Source: Protofrankia sp963555925 (GTDB lineage Bacteria > Actinomycetota > Actinomycetes > Frankiales > Frankiaceae). Taken from it: 64,000 nucleotides of DNA. Of the stretch, positions 1-8,968 are shown in pieces. Positions within the stretch are counted from its first letter, which is position 1, and each line of letters starts with the position of its first letter. The DNA is taken from NCBI GenBank assembly GCA_963555925.1, contig CAUVXJ010000107.1, forward strand, positions 16,403-80,402. The letters are read 5' to 3'. The translations under genes were made by a program, and so were the position numbers. The notes beneath the pieces are model-generated. The model worked only from the letters and a program-made list of their open reading frames with translations. It was not told where the DNA came from and did not search any database.

Positions 1-1381
1 CCGGCTGCAGGAGATGGCGTTCCTGAACAAGGGGCTGACGATCAGCCTGCGCGACGAGCGTCCCGAGGAGCCTGAAGAGGTCACCTACTGCTATACGGGC
101 GGGCTCGTCGACTTCGTCGATCACCTCAACGCCAGCAAGGATCCGATCCACAAGACGGTCATCTCGCTGGATTCCAAGGGCACCGGCATCGAGGCCGAGC
201 TCGCGATGCAGTGGAACGCCGGCTACAACGAGTCGGTCTACACCTTCGCCAACACCATCAACACCCACGAGGGCGGCACCCACGAGGAAGGCTTCCGCGC
301 GGCTCTGACCAGCGCGGTCAACGCCTACGCCAAGGACCAGAACCTGCTCAAGCCGCCGAAGGCCAACGGCAAGAACCCCGACGAGCGCCTGGCCGGGGAC
401 GACATCCGCGAGGGCCTGACCGCGATCATCTCGGTGAAGCTGGCGCAGCCGCAGTTCGAGGGACAGACCAAGACCAAACTCGGCAACAGCGAAGCCAAGC
501 GGTTCGTCCAGGAGATGTGCTATGCGGCGCTGAAGGACTGGCTTGAGGCCAACCGGGTCGAGGCGCGGGCGATCGTCAGTAAGGCGATGGACGCTCAGCG
601 GGCGAGGATCGCCGCTCGCGCCGCTCGCGACCTGACCCGGCGCAAGGGTCTGCTCGGCGGGACGGGCCTACCGGGCAAGCTCGCGGACTGTCAGTATACC
701 GATCCGGAGCGTTGTGAGGTCTACATCGTCGAGGGGGATTCGGCGGGCGGTTCGGCCAAGGGTGGCCGCGATTCGAAGTTCCAGGCGATTCTGCCGCTGC
801 GTGGCAAGATCCTGAACGTCGAGAAGGCCCGGATCGACCGGGTGCTGAAGAACACCGAGGTCCAGGCGCTGATCCAGGCGCTCGGCTGCGGCATCCACGA
901 CGACTTCGACGCGACCAAGCTGCGCTATCACAAGATTGTGCTGATGGCGGACGCGGACGTCGACGGTCAGCACATCCGGACGTTGCTGCTGACGCTGCTC
1001 TTCCGGTTCATGCGCCCCCTGGTTGAGGCCGGCTATGTCTTCCTTGCCCAGCCGCCGCTCTACAAGATCAAATGGGGTCGCGAGGACTGGCAGTACGCCT
1101 ACTCCGACCGCGAACGCGACGGTCTGATCACGCACGGTGTCGAGGCTGGGCGCAAGCTGCCCAAGGACGCGATCCAGCGCTTCAAGGGCCTCGGCGAGAT
1201 GAACGCGACCGAGCTGTGGGACACCACCATGGACCCGGAGCGCCGCATCCTGCTGCAGGTGACGTTGGACGACGCAGCCGTGGCGGACGAGCTCTTCTCC
1301 ATCCTGATGGGTGAGGACGTCGACGCGCGGCGCTCGTTCATCCAGCGCAACGCCAAGGACGTCCGCTTCCTCGACATCTAG
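1..1381 (+). CDS. gyrB: DNA gyrase subunit B, C-terminal two thirds (5' end outside window)
   Basis: ATPase subunit of DNA gyrase, which with GyrA forms the A2B2 enzyme that introduces negative supercoils. The reading frame is already open at base 2 (R-L-Q-E-M-A-F-L), so the N-terminal ATPase pocket lies upstream of the window. Visible are the transducer region, the TOPRIM motif EGDSAGGSAKGG near base 732, the PLRGKILNVEKA segment, the metal-binding DADVDGQHIRTL near base 948, and the conserved tail QRFKGLGEMN. The gene ends at TAG. gyrA follows on the same strand after 109 bp, the usual actinobacterial origin-proximal order. No frame damage is seen. Confidence 0.97.
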   Translation, partial: RLQEMAFLNKGLTISLRDERPEEPEEVTYCYTGGLVDFVDHLNASKDPIHKTVISLDSKGTGIEAELAMQWNAGYNESVYTFANTINTHEGGTHEEGFRAALTSAVNAYAKDQNLLKPPKANGKNPDERLAGDDIREGLTAIISVKLAQPQFEGQTKTKLGNSEAKRFVQEMCYAALKDWLEANRVEARAIVSKAMDAQRARIAARAARDLTRRKGLLGGTGLPGKLADCQYTDPERCEVYIVEGDSAGGSAKGGRDSKFQAILPLRGKILNVEKARIDRVLKNTEVQALIQALGCGIHDDFDATKLRYHKIVLMADADVDGQHIRTLLLTLLFRFMRPLVEAGYVFLAQPPLYKIKWGREDWQYAYSDRERDGLITHGVEAGRKLPKDAIQRFKGLGEMNATELWDTTMDPERRILLQVTLDDAAVADELFSILMGEDVDARRSFIQRNAKDVRFLDI

Positions 1382-1490
1382 CCCTATCAGAAATAGCCCA
1401 TATCGAAAACATCGGATATATCGGAAATACTGGACAGTCTGCACCGCGCACGGCTGACCGTCCTCACCACCCCTGTCTGGAAGGACCCGC
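1382..1490 (+). promoter_or_regulatory. gyrB-gyrA intergenic spacer with AT-rich direct repeat
   Basis: This spacer is far richer in A and T than its surroundings. It holds a 12-bp imperfect direct repeat, TATCAGAAATAG at 1385-1396 and TATCGGAAATAC at 1419-1430, 34 bp apart. It may contain a secondary promoter or supercoiling-sensitive element for gyrA. That is an inference, because no -35/-10 pair is clear. Confidence 0.3.
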
Positions 1491-4007
1491 GTGACCGACG
1501 TACTGCCTCCGCCGCCAGGCGATCGGGTTGAACCCATCGGTATCGAAGTCGAGATGCAGCGGTCGTATCTCGACTACGCGATGTCGGTCATCGTCGGCCG
1601 GGCGTTGCCGGAGGTGCGCGACGGCCTCAAGCCCGTGCACCGGCGCGTCCTGTACGCGATGTATGACGGTGGCTACCGCCCGGATCGCGGGTACTTCAAG
1701 TGTTCGCGTGTCGTCGGTGATGTCATGGGTAACTACCACCCGCACGGCGACTCCGCGATCTACGACACGTTGGTGCGGCTGGCCCAGCCGTGGTCGCTGC
1801 GCTATCCGTTGGTCGACGGTAACGGGAACTTCGGCTCACCGGGCAATGACCCGCCGGCCGCCATGCGTTACACCGAGTCACGGCTCGCGCAGCTGGCCAT
1901 GGAGATGCTGCGCGACATCGACCAGGACACGGTCGACTTCGCCGCCAACTACGACGGCCGCTCGCAGGAGCCGACAATCCTGCCCAGCCGGTTTCCGAAC
2001 CTGCTGGTCAACGGTGCCGGTGGCATCGCGGTCGGGATGGCGACCAACATCCCCCCGCACAACCTGCGCGAAGTGGCCGCCGGGGTGAAGTGGTTCCTGA
2101 CGAACCCCGACGCGACCGACGAAGAACTGCTGGAAGCGCTGCTCGGGCTGATCAAGGGGCCGGACTTCCCCACCTCCGGTCTCATCGTCGGCCGCCAGGG
2201 CATCGAGGATGCCTACCGCACCGGGCGCGGCAGCATCCGCATGCGGGCCGTCGTCCAGGTGGAGGAGAACAAGGGCCGGACCCAGCTTGTCGTCACCGAG
2301 CTGCCCTACCAGGTCAACCCCGACAATCTCGCGGAGAAGATCGCCGAACTCGTCCGGGACAACCGGGTCAGCGGCATCTCCGACATCCGGGATGAGACCT
2401 CGGCGCGCACCGGCCAACGGTTGATTATTGACCTCAAGCGGGACGCGGTCGCGAAGGTCGTCCTGAACAACCTGTACAAGCACACCCAGCTGCAGGACAC
2501 GTTCGGTGTGAACATGCTGGCGATCGTCGACGGGGTGCCGCGCACGCTACGGCTGGATCAGATGGTGCGTTTCTACGTCGATCACCAGGTTGACGTGATC
2601 GTCCGCCGGACCCGTTACCAGCTGCGCAAGGCCCGCGAGCGCCTGCACGTCCTCGAGGGCCTGCTGATTGCGCTCGACCATCTGGACGAGGTGATCAACC
2701 TCATCCGCAACGCCGAGTCGGCGGACGCCGCGCGCGGGCAGTTGATGGAACGGTTCTCCCTGTCGGAGATCCAGGCGGTCGCCATCCTGGACATGCAGCT
2801 GCGCCGACTCGCGGCGCTCGAGCGTCAGAAGATCATCGATGAGGCGGCCGAGCTGCGCGCGAAGATCTCCGAGCTGGAGGCGATCCTCGCCTCGCCGACC
2901 CGGCAACGGGAGATCATCGGCGAGGAGCTCGCCGAGATCGTCGACCGGTTCGGTGACGAGCGGCGGACACGGCTCGTCCCGTTCGAGGGCGACATGTCCG
3001 TCGAGGATCTGATCGCCCGCGAGGACGTCGTGGTCACCGTCACCCGCGGTGGTTACGCCAAGCGAACGAAGACCGACCTCTACCGGTCACAGCGCCGTGG
3101 CGGCAAGGGCGTGCAGGGCGCTGCGCTGCGCGAGGACGACATCGTCGAGCACTTCTTCGTCACGACCACCCATCACTGGCTGCTGTTCTTCACCAACAAG
3201 GGACGGGTGTACCGGGCCAAGGCGCACGAGCTGCCCGAACAGGCCCGAACGGCCAAGGGCCAGCACGTGGCGAACATCCTCGCGTTCGGTCAGGACGAGC
3301 GGATCGCCGAAGTGATCGCTATCAACGACTATGACGCGGCGCCCTATCTGGTCCTCGCGACCCGGCGCGGGCTGTGCAAGAAGACCGCGTTGGCCGAGTT
3401 CGACTCGAACCGGTCCGGTGGGCTGGTCGCCATCAACCTGCGCGACGACGACGAGCTGATCGCGGCCCGGCTCGTGTCCGCGGGCGACGATCTGCTGCTG
3501 GTCAGCCGACAGGCCCAGTCGATCCGGTTCCACGCCGACGACGAGCAGCTCCGCCCGATGGGACGTGCCACCTCGGGTGTCATCGGGATGCGGTTCGACT
3601 CCGACGACGAACTGCTCGCGATGGAGGTCGTGCCGCTGAGCTCGGAAGCCAATCTGCTGGTCGCCACCAGCGGGGGCTACGCCAAGCGGACGTCCCTGGG
3701 CGAGTATCCGGTGCAGGGACGCGGTGGCAAGGGCGTCCTGACCGCGAAGATCGTCTCCACTCGCGGCGGACTGGTCGGTGCCCTGGTGGTGGGTCAGGAC
3801 GACCAGCTGTACGCCATCACCTCCAACGGTGGCGTGCTGCGCACCATCGCGCGTGACGTCCGGCGGGCCCAGCGCCAGACCATGGGCGTCCGGCTTATCG
3901 ATCTGGAGGCCGGCGTCCAGGTCGTCGGGGTGGCGCGCAATGCTGATGCTGACGACAGTTCGGACAACGGTTCGACAACCAGTCCCGGCGGGGGAGACTC
4001 GGTCTGA
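1491..4007 (+). CDS. gyrA: DNA gyrase subunit A
   Basis: Catalytic DNA breakage-reunion subunit of gyrase, 838 aa, normal for actinobacteria. It begins at GTG 1491. The catalytic tyrosine is Tyr127 in AAMRYTESRL. The quinolone-resistance-determining segment is GNYHPHGDSAIYD, residues 80-92, with Ser88 and Asp92 at the positions equivalent to E. coli Ser83 and Asp87. The second position is Ala89, so the pair is the reverse of the Ala-Ser pair in Mycobacterium tuberculosis. The GyrA-box QRRGGKG is near residue 534, and beta-pinwheel repeats such as GGYAKRT recur through the C-terminal domain. The last ~20 residues are a low-complexity acidic/Ser/Gly tail. Confidence 0.98.
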   Translation: MTDVLPPPPGDRVEPIGIEVEMQRSYLDYAMSVIVGRALPEVRDGLKPVHRRVLYAMYDGGYRPDRGYFKCSRVVGDVMGNYHPHGDSAIYDTLVRLAQPWSLRYPLVDGNGNFGSPGNDPPAAMRYTESRLAQLAMEMLRDIDQDTVDFAANYDGRSQEPTILPSRFPNLLVNGAGGIAVGMATNIPPHNLREVAAGVKWFLTNPDATDEELLEALLGLIKGPDFPTSGLIVGRQGIEDAYRTGRGSIRMRAVVQVEENKGRTQLVVTELPYQVNPDNLAEKIAELVRDNRVSGISDIRDETSARTGQRLIIDLKRDAVAKVVLNNLYKHTQLQDTFGVNMLAIVDGVPRTLRLDQMVRFYVDHQVDVIVRRTRYQLRKARERLHVLEGLLIALDHLDEVINLIRNAESADAARGQLMERFSLSEIQAVAILDMQLRRLAALERQKIIDEAAELRAKISELEAILASPTRQREIIGEELAEIVDRFGDERRTRLVPFEGDMSVEDLIAREDVVVTVTRGGYAKRTKTDLYRSQRRGGKGVQGAALREDDIVEHFFVTTTHHWLLFFTNKGRVYRAKAHELPEQARTAKGQHVANILAFGQDERIAEVIAINDYDAAPYLVLATRRGLCKKTALAEFDSNRSGGLVAINLRDDDELIAARLVSAGDDLLLVSRQAQSIRFHADDEQLRPMGRATSGVIGMRFDSDDELLAMEVVPLSSEANLLVATSGGYAKRTSLGEYPVQGRGGKGVLTAKIVSTRGGLVGALVVGQDDQLYAITSNGGVLRTIARDVRRAQRQTMGVRLIDLEAGVQVVGVARNADADDSSDNGSTTSPGGGDSV

Positions 4008-4044
4008 GGATGGGTGACGGGCCGGGCATGGCGGGAGATGGACC

Positions 4045-5751
4045 GTGAGCAGCAGCGATGACGACCGGACCACCCGGTCGCCGGCCTTGCGTGGATCTTC
4101 CTCGCCGCGGTCGGAGCAGCCCTCTGGCCGGAGCAAGGAGGCCCACGATGACGGGCGGATGTCGGCGGCTTCGGGCGCGGCGCCTGGTGCCACCACGGGC
4201 TCCGGGGCGGGCTCGAAATCCGGCTGGGCTGTCACTCCAGCCGTGACTCCAGCCGTGACTCCAGCCGCGAGTCGCGCCACCAGCCGTGCCGCGGGATCGG
4301 CAGCCGGATCGGCTGCAGCGCCGGGCTCGCAGGATGACGGCACCCGGGCGCAGCAGGCTCCATCCGTGGTCCGGGACCTGCGGATGCCCCGGGACGTCCC
4401 CGAAACGAAGGTGTCACCGCGGGTGACTCCAGGCTCGGCTGCACAACCTGGTCGTTCGCCGGCACAGCCCACCGGGCGGGTAGGCGGGCAGGCGGACGGG
4501 CGGGGCGCACCTCGGGGCGGTGCCGATCATCGGGGTGGTGCTGATCGTCCCAAGCCCGCGGCGGATCCGGAGGTCCACACCGAACGACAGAGTCCGACAC
4601 GACCGTTCGTACCAGCGGCTCCGGTTCGTTCGACGGTCGTGCCGGGTGCGAACGCCGCCACCGGGCGACCGGTCACCCGACCCGCGGCTCCGTCGGCTCC
4701 GACGGCGTCTGCTCCGATCGCATCGGCTCCGTCGGCTCCGTCGGCTCCGGCCGCGTCCGCTCCGGTGGCGCCTGCTCCGGCCGCGCCTGCTGCTGCGGCG
4801 TCGGCTCCGGCCGCGCCGACGACCAGTGCCGCGCCCATCCTGGGTGCTACCGGTGTGACAGGGCGGTCGTCATCGCGGTCATCCTCACCCGCAGCCGGGT
4901 CGGCGAGTACTGGATCATCGCGCACCGGGTCGGCGAGTGAGACACCCAGGTTTGATCCGGACACGATGTCCCTGCGCAGACCCACGAAGCCGGTCGGCGG
5001 TTCGACGGGCGGCGGTTCCGGGAGTGCTGTCGGCACCCTCGGTAGCGCGGGCGTGCGCGGCGTGGCGGGCGAAAACGGCAGCCGTGTGGGAGGGTCGGAG
5101 CGTGCGAAGGCAGCCGTCGCGGCGAATCCGCCGGCGGACAGCGTTGCCAAGCGATCGGGCGACGAACGTTCCGCGCCTGGTGAGCGCGCCGCTTGGACGC
5201 CGCCTACCAGCACGATCGCGGCGCCCGGTGCACCCGGCGCATCGTCGGTGTCTGGAACCTCGTCCGCGCCTGGCGTTTCAGCCGCGCCTGGCGTGCCGCG
5301 CGCACCTGCTCGGGAACGGAGCATGAAGGACCAGACGACCGGGCCGATGGTGGGTGCTCCGACCGGACCCTCCGCGGTCCGCCCGCCCGGACAGGGACGC
5401 CGGGCCCGACTGCGTGTCACCCGGGTCAATCCGCTGTCGGTGACCCGGCTGACGTTCGCGTTCTCCCTGTGTGTGTTCGTCGTGCTGATGGTCGCCGTGG
5501 CGGTGCTGTGGTTCGTGCTGAACTCGATCGGCGTGTTCGACAGTGTGGTCAATGCTGCGGACACCCTCACCGGCGGCAGCAACGGTGGGGTTCGTACCTG
5601 GCTGTCGTTCGCTCGGGCCATGGAGCTCGGATTGCTCATCGGCGCGATCAACGTGATCCTGATGACAGCACTGGCGACGCTGGGTGCGTTGTTGTACAAC
5701 CTGTGTACCGAGATGGTCGGTGGTATCGAGGTCGTCCTCGGTGATCAGTAA
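4045..5751 (+). CDS. DUF3566 domain membrane protein with long low-complexity N-terminus
   Basis: Conserved actinobacterial membrane protein of unknown function that normally sits directly after gyrA, as here. The DUF3566 domain is the last ~120 of 568 residues. It starts at RARLRVTRVNPLSVTRL and has two membrane helices, at about residues 468-491 and 532-557, joined by a polar loop. The ~440 residues before it are Ala/Pro/Ser/Gly-rich, probably disordered, and make the protein much longer than typical members. That part includes three 12-bp tandem units (4231-4266, repeating V-T-P-A) and a run of Ala-Pro-Ser-Ala repeats. GTG 4045 is the chosen start, and the true start could lie nearer the domain. 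A link to cell division or the envelope is only suggested by gene neighbourhood. Confidence 0.85.
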   Translation: MSSSDDDRTTRSPALRGSSSPRSEQPSGRSKEAHDDGRMSAASGAAPGATTGSGAGSKSGWAVTPAVTPAVTPAASRATSRAAGSAAGSAAAPGSQDDGTRAQQAPSVVRDLRMPRDVPETKVSPRVTPGSAAQPGRSPAQPTGRVGGQADGRGAPRGGADHRGGADRPKPAADPEVHTERQSPTRPFVPAAPVRSTVVPGANAATGRPVTRPAAPSAPTASAPIASAPSAPSAPAASAPVAPAPAAPAAAASAPAAPTTSAAPILGATGVTGRSSSRSSSPAAGSASTGSSRTGSASETPRFDPDTMSLRRPTKPVGGSTGGGSGSAVGTLGSAGVRGVAGENGSRVGGSERAKAAVAANPPADSVAKRSGDERSAPGERAAWTPPTSTIAAPGAPGASSVSGTSSAPGVSAAPGVPRAPARERSMKDQTTGPMVGAPTGPSAVRPPGQGRRARLRVTRVNPLSVTRLTFAFSLCVFVVLMVAVAVLWFVLNSIGVFDSVVNAADTLTGGSNGGVRTWLSFARAMELGLLIGAINVILMTALATLGALLYNLCTEMVGGIEVVLGDQ

Positions 5752-5887
5752 GCACGGGTGGCCAGTAGGTACGGGTGACCAGTAGGTACGATGGACGTGA
5801 CACGTAGGGACGTGGTGCCGAGGTCGGCGTTCACTGCGGGCGCCACGTCAGGTATCGGACGCCATCCGGTACTGTGGAGTCCGGCAA

Positions 5888-5961
5888 GGACCTGTAGCTC
5901 AGTCGGTTAGAGCGCTTCCCTGATAAGGAAGAGGCCGGTGGTTCAAGTCCACCCAGGTCCA
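5888..5961 (+). tRNA. tRNA-Ile(GAT)
   Basis: Complete cloverleaf. The acceptor arms are GGACCTG and CAGGTCC, with D-arm GCTC/GAGC, anticodon arm CTTCC/GGAAG around loop CTGATAA (anticodon GAT), a five-base variable region, T-arm GGTGG/CCACC with loop TTCAAGT, and discriminator A. The 3' CCA is not fully encoded (ACCT follows). It lies downstream of gyrA and the DUF3566 gene, its usual place in actinobacteria. The tRNA-Ala that normally follows is not found anywhere in the window. The last 32 bases recur at 7386-7420. Confidence 0.97.
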
Positions 5962-5964
5962 CCT
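5930..5964 (+). repeat. Attachment-site-like direct repeat, copy 1 (inside tRNA-Ile)
   Basis: A 35-bp sequence covering the 3' half of the tRNA (end of the anticodon stem, variable loop, T-arm, acceptor 3' strand and discriminator) plus three bases beyond. It is identical base for base to 7386-7420. Tyrosine-recombinase elements of actinomycetes typically integrate in tRNA 3' ends and leave exactly this kind of duplication, so this is read as one att boundary. No integrase gene lies between the copies. Confidence 0.85.
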
Positions 5965-6036
5965 CGCACCTCAGGTTCGCCGGCTAGCCGTGACTCTCGT
6001 TTGGGTGAAGCAAGATCTTCTTACTCCAGCGGGGAT

Positions 6037-6312
6037 GTGAGTCGGGTGTCCAAAGTGAGTGCCGAGGTCAGGCTGGACGCGACGGTGCTTGAATGCCTTG
6101 ATGCGACGGCTCGGCGGCTCGGCCGCAGTCGCGATGAGTTGATCGAGGAATCGGTGCGCAGAGACTTGGCCGCGCAGATCCTCAGTGGGCTTTTTGCTCG
6201 TATTCGCCGCAATAGCGAGTTGACGGACGAGGAGGCCGAGACCCTCGCCTACGAGGAGCTGGATGCAGCTCGCGTCGGGGAGAACGGGACGCTCAGCGGC
6301 TCCCCTCAATGA
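6037..6312 (+). CDS. Ribbon-helix-helix antitoxin
   Basis: 91 aa. The N-terminal segment KVSAEVRLDATVLECLDATARRL, followed by GRSRDELIEESVRRDLA, has the beta strand-helix-helix pattern of CopG/Arc-type DNA-binding antitoxins. It is expected to bind and neutralise the PIN toxin and repress its own promoter. GTG 6037 is chosen because GCGGGG lies just upstream; GTG 6046 and 6055 are alternatives. Its stop overlaps the toxin start by four bases (ATGA), so translation is likely coupled. It is the first gene of the tRNA-flanked islet. Confidence 0.8.
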   Translation: MSRVSKVSAEVRLDATVLECLDATARRLGRSRDELIEESVRRDLAAQILSGLFARIRRNSELTDEEAETLAYEELDAARVGENGTLSGSPQ

Positions 6313-7208
6313 CCTCTCCAACATCCAGGACGTACATACGGCTGATTGTCGATCCGGGCGTGTACGTGTCGGCGGCGATCTCGGGGCGTGGCGCAGCAAC
6401 ACAGCTGATCGAGGCGGCAGTCGCCGGGCGCGTCACGCTCGTGGTGTCCTCGCAGTTGCTTGCCGAGCTGGACACTGTGCTGCGGCGGCCGAAGTTTCGA
6501 CGGTGGTTGACGATCGATGACGCCGAATCCTTCCTCCAAGCCATGGCGCTGTTAGCGGAATACGTAGAAGATCCACCGGCGGAGACGCGTGCCAAGGTTT
6601 GCCGTGATCCCAAGGATGACTACCTTGTCGCGCTCGCGGAGGACGCAGCGGTCACCTTTTTGGTCAGCGGAGACCGTGACCTTCTCGAGTTGGAGCGAGG
6701 GGGACTCGTTGTCCGTACGGCACGAGCAACGCTCGACGTCCTGCAGTATGAGCACCCGTGGGGACCTGGCTTGGTGCCAGGTGACGCCCAGGAGGCGATG
6801 CGCCAAGCGGAAGTCGAGGGACACGACAACGTCGTGCGTCTCGCGGCGGCGTTCCTCCTCCTTCTGGACGAGGGCGACGTGGACGATGTACTCCACGCCA
6901 TGGTCACGCCGGAGTCCCTCAAGACATGGCTGAGGGAGCTCGTCGAGGTGCGCACGTTGCTGGCGGGACGAGGGTTGGCGACTCGCGCCGACTACCCTGC
7001 ACCGGATGTTGCCTATGTCAAGCTGACGCTGGATCCGGGAGGGACAGTGCGGGCCACGGCGCAGGTGCCTCTCGCCAACGCGGTCATTCTGACGCTGCAG
7101 CGACGTCCCGAACTCCCCGACATCGCGGACGTCGGGGGCTGGCGGGTACATGCGGTCGGCGACTACACGCTTGTTGAGAACATGCCACCCGCTACGCCTC
7201 AACCGTGA
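6309..7208 (+). CDS. PIN-domain toxin with ~150-residue C-terminal extension
   Basis: 299 aa. Residues ~8-148 match the 'putative toxin of TA system, PIN family' group: LIVDPGVYVSA with Asp15, LLAELDTVL with Glu53, CRDPKDDYLVALA with Asp100/103/104, and SGDRDLL with Asp122/124. These acidic residues form the Mg-dependent RNase site of the fold. Such toxins are usually ~140 aa. Here a second half (residues ~150-299) follows, with a helical stretch (HDNVVRLAAAFLLLLDE) and a strand-rich end (YVKLTLDPGGTVRATAQVPL) that I cannot assign. The gene sits in an islet between two copies of the tRNA-Ile 3' end. Toxicity is inferred from family and context. Confidence 0.85.
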   Translation: MTSPTSRTYIRLIVDPGVYVSAAISGRGAATQLIEAAVAGRVTLVVSSQLLAELDTVLRRPKFRRWLTIDDAESFLQAMALLAEYVEDPPAETRAKVCRDPKDDYLVALAEDAAVTFLVSGDRDLLELERGGLVVRTARATLDVLQYEHPWGPGLVPGDAQEAMRQAEVEGHDNVVRLAAAFLLLLDEGDVDDVLHAMVTPESLKTWLRELVEVRTLLAGRGLATRADYPAPDVAYVKLTLDPGGTVRATAQVPLANAVILTLQRRPELPDIADVGGWRVHAVGDYTLVENMPPATPQP

Positions 7209-7590
7209 GTAGACACACCAGCGACAGCAGTATCAGCAGCGATCATTCCCCGCCGCGACACCGGACGAAAGCCGCAGGTCATCGGCACGATGCCACGCTC
7301 GGCACGGTACAGGCTGGACTGATCGGAGTTTCCTGACTACTTCGATCTTATCTGGTGTTTCCGCGGGTTACATTTTCAGTGAGGGAGAGGCCGGTGGTTC
7401 AAGTCCACCCAGGTCCACCTAGATCAAAAAGCGTTTGCCCAGGTCAGGGCCATAGTTCCCATCTTGCAGGCAGCGAGCCCTGCTTCCTTAGAAGATCATT
7501 GGTTGGCTAATGGTTAGCAGGACTGTTCGACAGCGTCCAGCTCCGGCCGATATGGATCGGTAGACGACCATGAGATAGCGATCAGCTGGC
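7209..7590. other. Non-coding stretch around the second att copy
   Basis: No supported gene. Base composition drops toward 50% GC, unlike the flanking genes, especially at 7330-7380 and 7421-7560. This is typical of att flanks of mobile DNA. The only recognisable element is the 35-bp tRNA-derived repeat at 7386-7420. Confidence 0.6.
7386..7420 (+). repeat. Attachment-site-like direct repeat, copy 2
   Basis: Exact 35-bp duplicate of 5930-5964. It carries only the tRNA 3' part: no 5' acceptor strand, D-arm or anticodon precedes it, so it cannot be a second tRNA. It marks the distal edge of the toxin-antitoxin islet, which is 1456 bp per unit from repeat to repeat. Confidence 0.85.
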
Positions 7591-7734
7591 GTGTCGGAGT
7601 ACGCTCTATTCGCCTACTTTGGGTGCTGGCGAGGCTGGGGTCAGCCGGTCGTGTCGGACGCAGAAGCGGCTCTGGTGGCGCGGATAGATGCCGCGCTGGC
7701 AGAGGCGGGCGCGTCGGTCGCTACGTACGCTGCC

Positions 7735-7994
7735 CACTGCCCGCCGACATCCGCCATCGCATCGAACGGGTGTTCCTACTCTTGGCCCGGGACCCGCGGC
7801 CGCCCGGTTGCCGCTCGTTGACCGCCCGCGCAGGAGCGCTGCGTGTCCGCGTCGGCGACTACCGGATGCGGACCGATCCCCGTGCGCCTGTTCCTCTCGC
7901 GGTGGTCAATCGGACGGCGACCGGGGGCGGGACCCGGGTCTGGTGGCGTGCCGACATCGATCGTCGGCTCGGTGGCGGCGGTTCCGATCGTTGA
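7735..7994 (+). pseudogene. Degenerate RelE/ParE-like toxin remnant
   Basis: In one frame the segment reads LPADIRHRIERVFLLLARDP, then PRPPGCRSLTARAGALRVRVGDYRMR. This resembles the middle of RelE/ParE toxins (helix pair, 'DPRPPGARKL', 'RVGDYRV'). The expected final strand (a VxVVxVGHRxxVY-type ending) is missing or out of frame, and the upstream half reads in another frame from GTG 7591. The most economical reading is a frameshifted, inactive toxin gene next to the mobile-element boundary. The assignment rests on pattern recognition only. Confidence 0.4.
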
Positions 7995-8056
7995 AAATGG
8001 CATCAGATAGTATGAAATACGTTCTAATTCATGCATATCGTGGTTCGTGATCCGTG

Positions 8057-8968
8057 TCAGGTGTGTGGGTGATCGGCGAGGGTTTCGTCGATCGCGCGGC
8101 GGGCGAGGCCGGCGAGCGTGGGGTTGCTGACCTGGTAGTACGCCAAGGCGATGAGCCCGAAGGACAGTGCCCAGCCGCGACCGCGTGCCCAGGTCGCGTC
8201 ATCGATCCCTACCACGGCCCGGAACACATCCCGGCTCTCGGTGGACAGCACGGTCCACGCGACCATCACGTCGCACGCGGGGTCGCCCACGCCCAGGCCC
8301 CCGAAGTCGATGACACCGGTCAGCCGGCCCGCTCGGGCGAGCAGGTTCCCGGGGAGGATGTCGCCGTGGAGCCAGACCGGCGGCCCCGGCCATACCGGCG
8401 CGTCCAGGGTTGCTTCCCATACCGCGGTCACTGCGCGGGTGTCGAGGGTGCTGTGCAGGGAGCCGATCGCGGCGCGGGTCGGGGTGTCGCGTCTGGCCAG
8501 CGGCACGCCGCGGAAGAAGTTGTGGTCTCCAGGATGCGGTCCGTCGGTGGGGTCGATGCGCTGCAGGGCGGTGATGAAGTGCCCCACTGCGGTGGCCGTC
8601 TGGTGTGGATCGGCGACGGGTTCGACGGTGAGGTCCGTACCGGCGAGCCAACGGTAGACCGACCAGGACCACGGGTAGTCCTCGGCGGGCGTGCCCTTGC
8701 CCAGCGGGACCGGGATGTCCAGCGGTAGGAACGGTGCGAGGCGGGGCAACCACCGGTGTTCTTTGGCCACCTGCCCGGCGGCGCCCGGGATGCGGGGGAG
8801 TCGTACGGCCAGGTCGGCACCGAGCCGAAAGATCGCGTTGTCGGTGCCCGCGGGGTGAACCGGCTCGATGGGAAGGCCCGCCCACGCCGGGAACTGCGCT
8901 CGGACCAGGCGGTCCACCAACGACGCGTCGATGGGCACCTCGTCGGCGTGCATCGTGCCGGCGGCCAT
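8057..8968 (-). CDS. Aminoglycoside phosphotransferase-family kinase
   Basis: 303 aa, of the APH/choline-kinase fold. The catalytic loop is HGDILPGNLL (HGD at 201-203, Asn208) and the metal-binding DFG is at 221-223. An N-lobe strand pattern (TDNAIFRLGADLAVRLPR) and a Lys/Glu pair (VAKEH) are present. Start ATG 8968 is preceded by GAGGAG at good spacing; the open frame extends upstream but without similarity. The substrate may be an aminoglycoside, a macrolide or a cellular metabolite, and the family does not settle which. The gene stands alone on the minus strand in an accessory region. Confidence 0.85.
   Translation of the reverse strand: MAAGTMHADEVPIDASLVDRLVRAQFPAWAGLPIEPVHPAGTDNAIFRLGADLAVRLPRIPGAAGQVAKEHRWLPRLAPFLPLDIPVPLGKGTPAEDYPWSWSVYRWLAGTDLTVEPVADPHQTATAVGHFITALQRIDPTDGPHPGDHNFFRGVPLARRDTPTRAAIGSLHSTLDTRAVTAVWEATLDAPVWPGPPVWLHGDILPGNLLARAGRLTGVIDFGGLGVGDPACDVMVAWTVLSTESRDVFRAVVGIDDATWARGRGWALSFGLIALAYYQVSNPTLAGLARRAIDETLADHPHT

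Noticed and set aside
1723..3043. Possible quinolone-resistant GyrA
   Set aside because: Ser88 and Asp92 occupy the E. coli Ser83/Asp87 positions, the sensitive-type residues, so nothing suggests resistance.
3087..4472. 461-codon minus-strand frame opposite gyrA and the DUF3566 gene
   Set aside because: Antisense shadow typical of high-GC DNA; it spans two real plus-strand genes.
7386..7420. A second tRNA-Ile gene
   Set aside because: Only the 3' half is present; acceptor 5' strand, D-arm and anticodon are missing. It is an att-type duplication.
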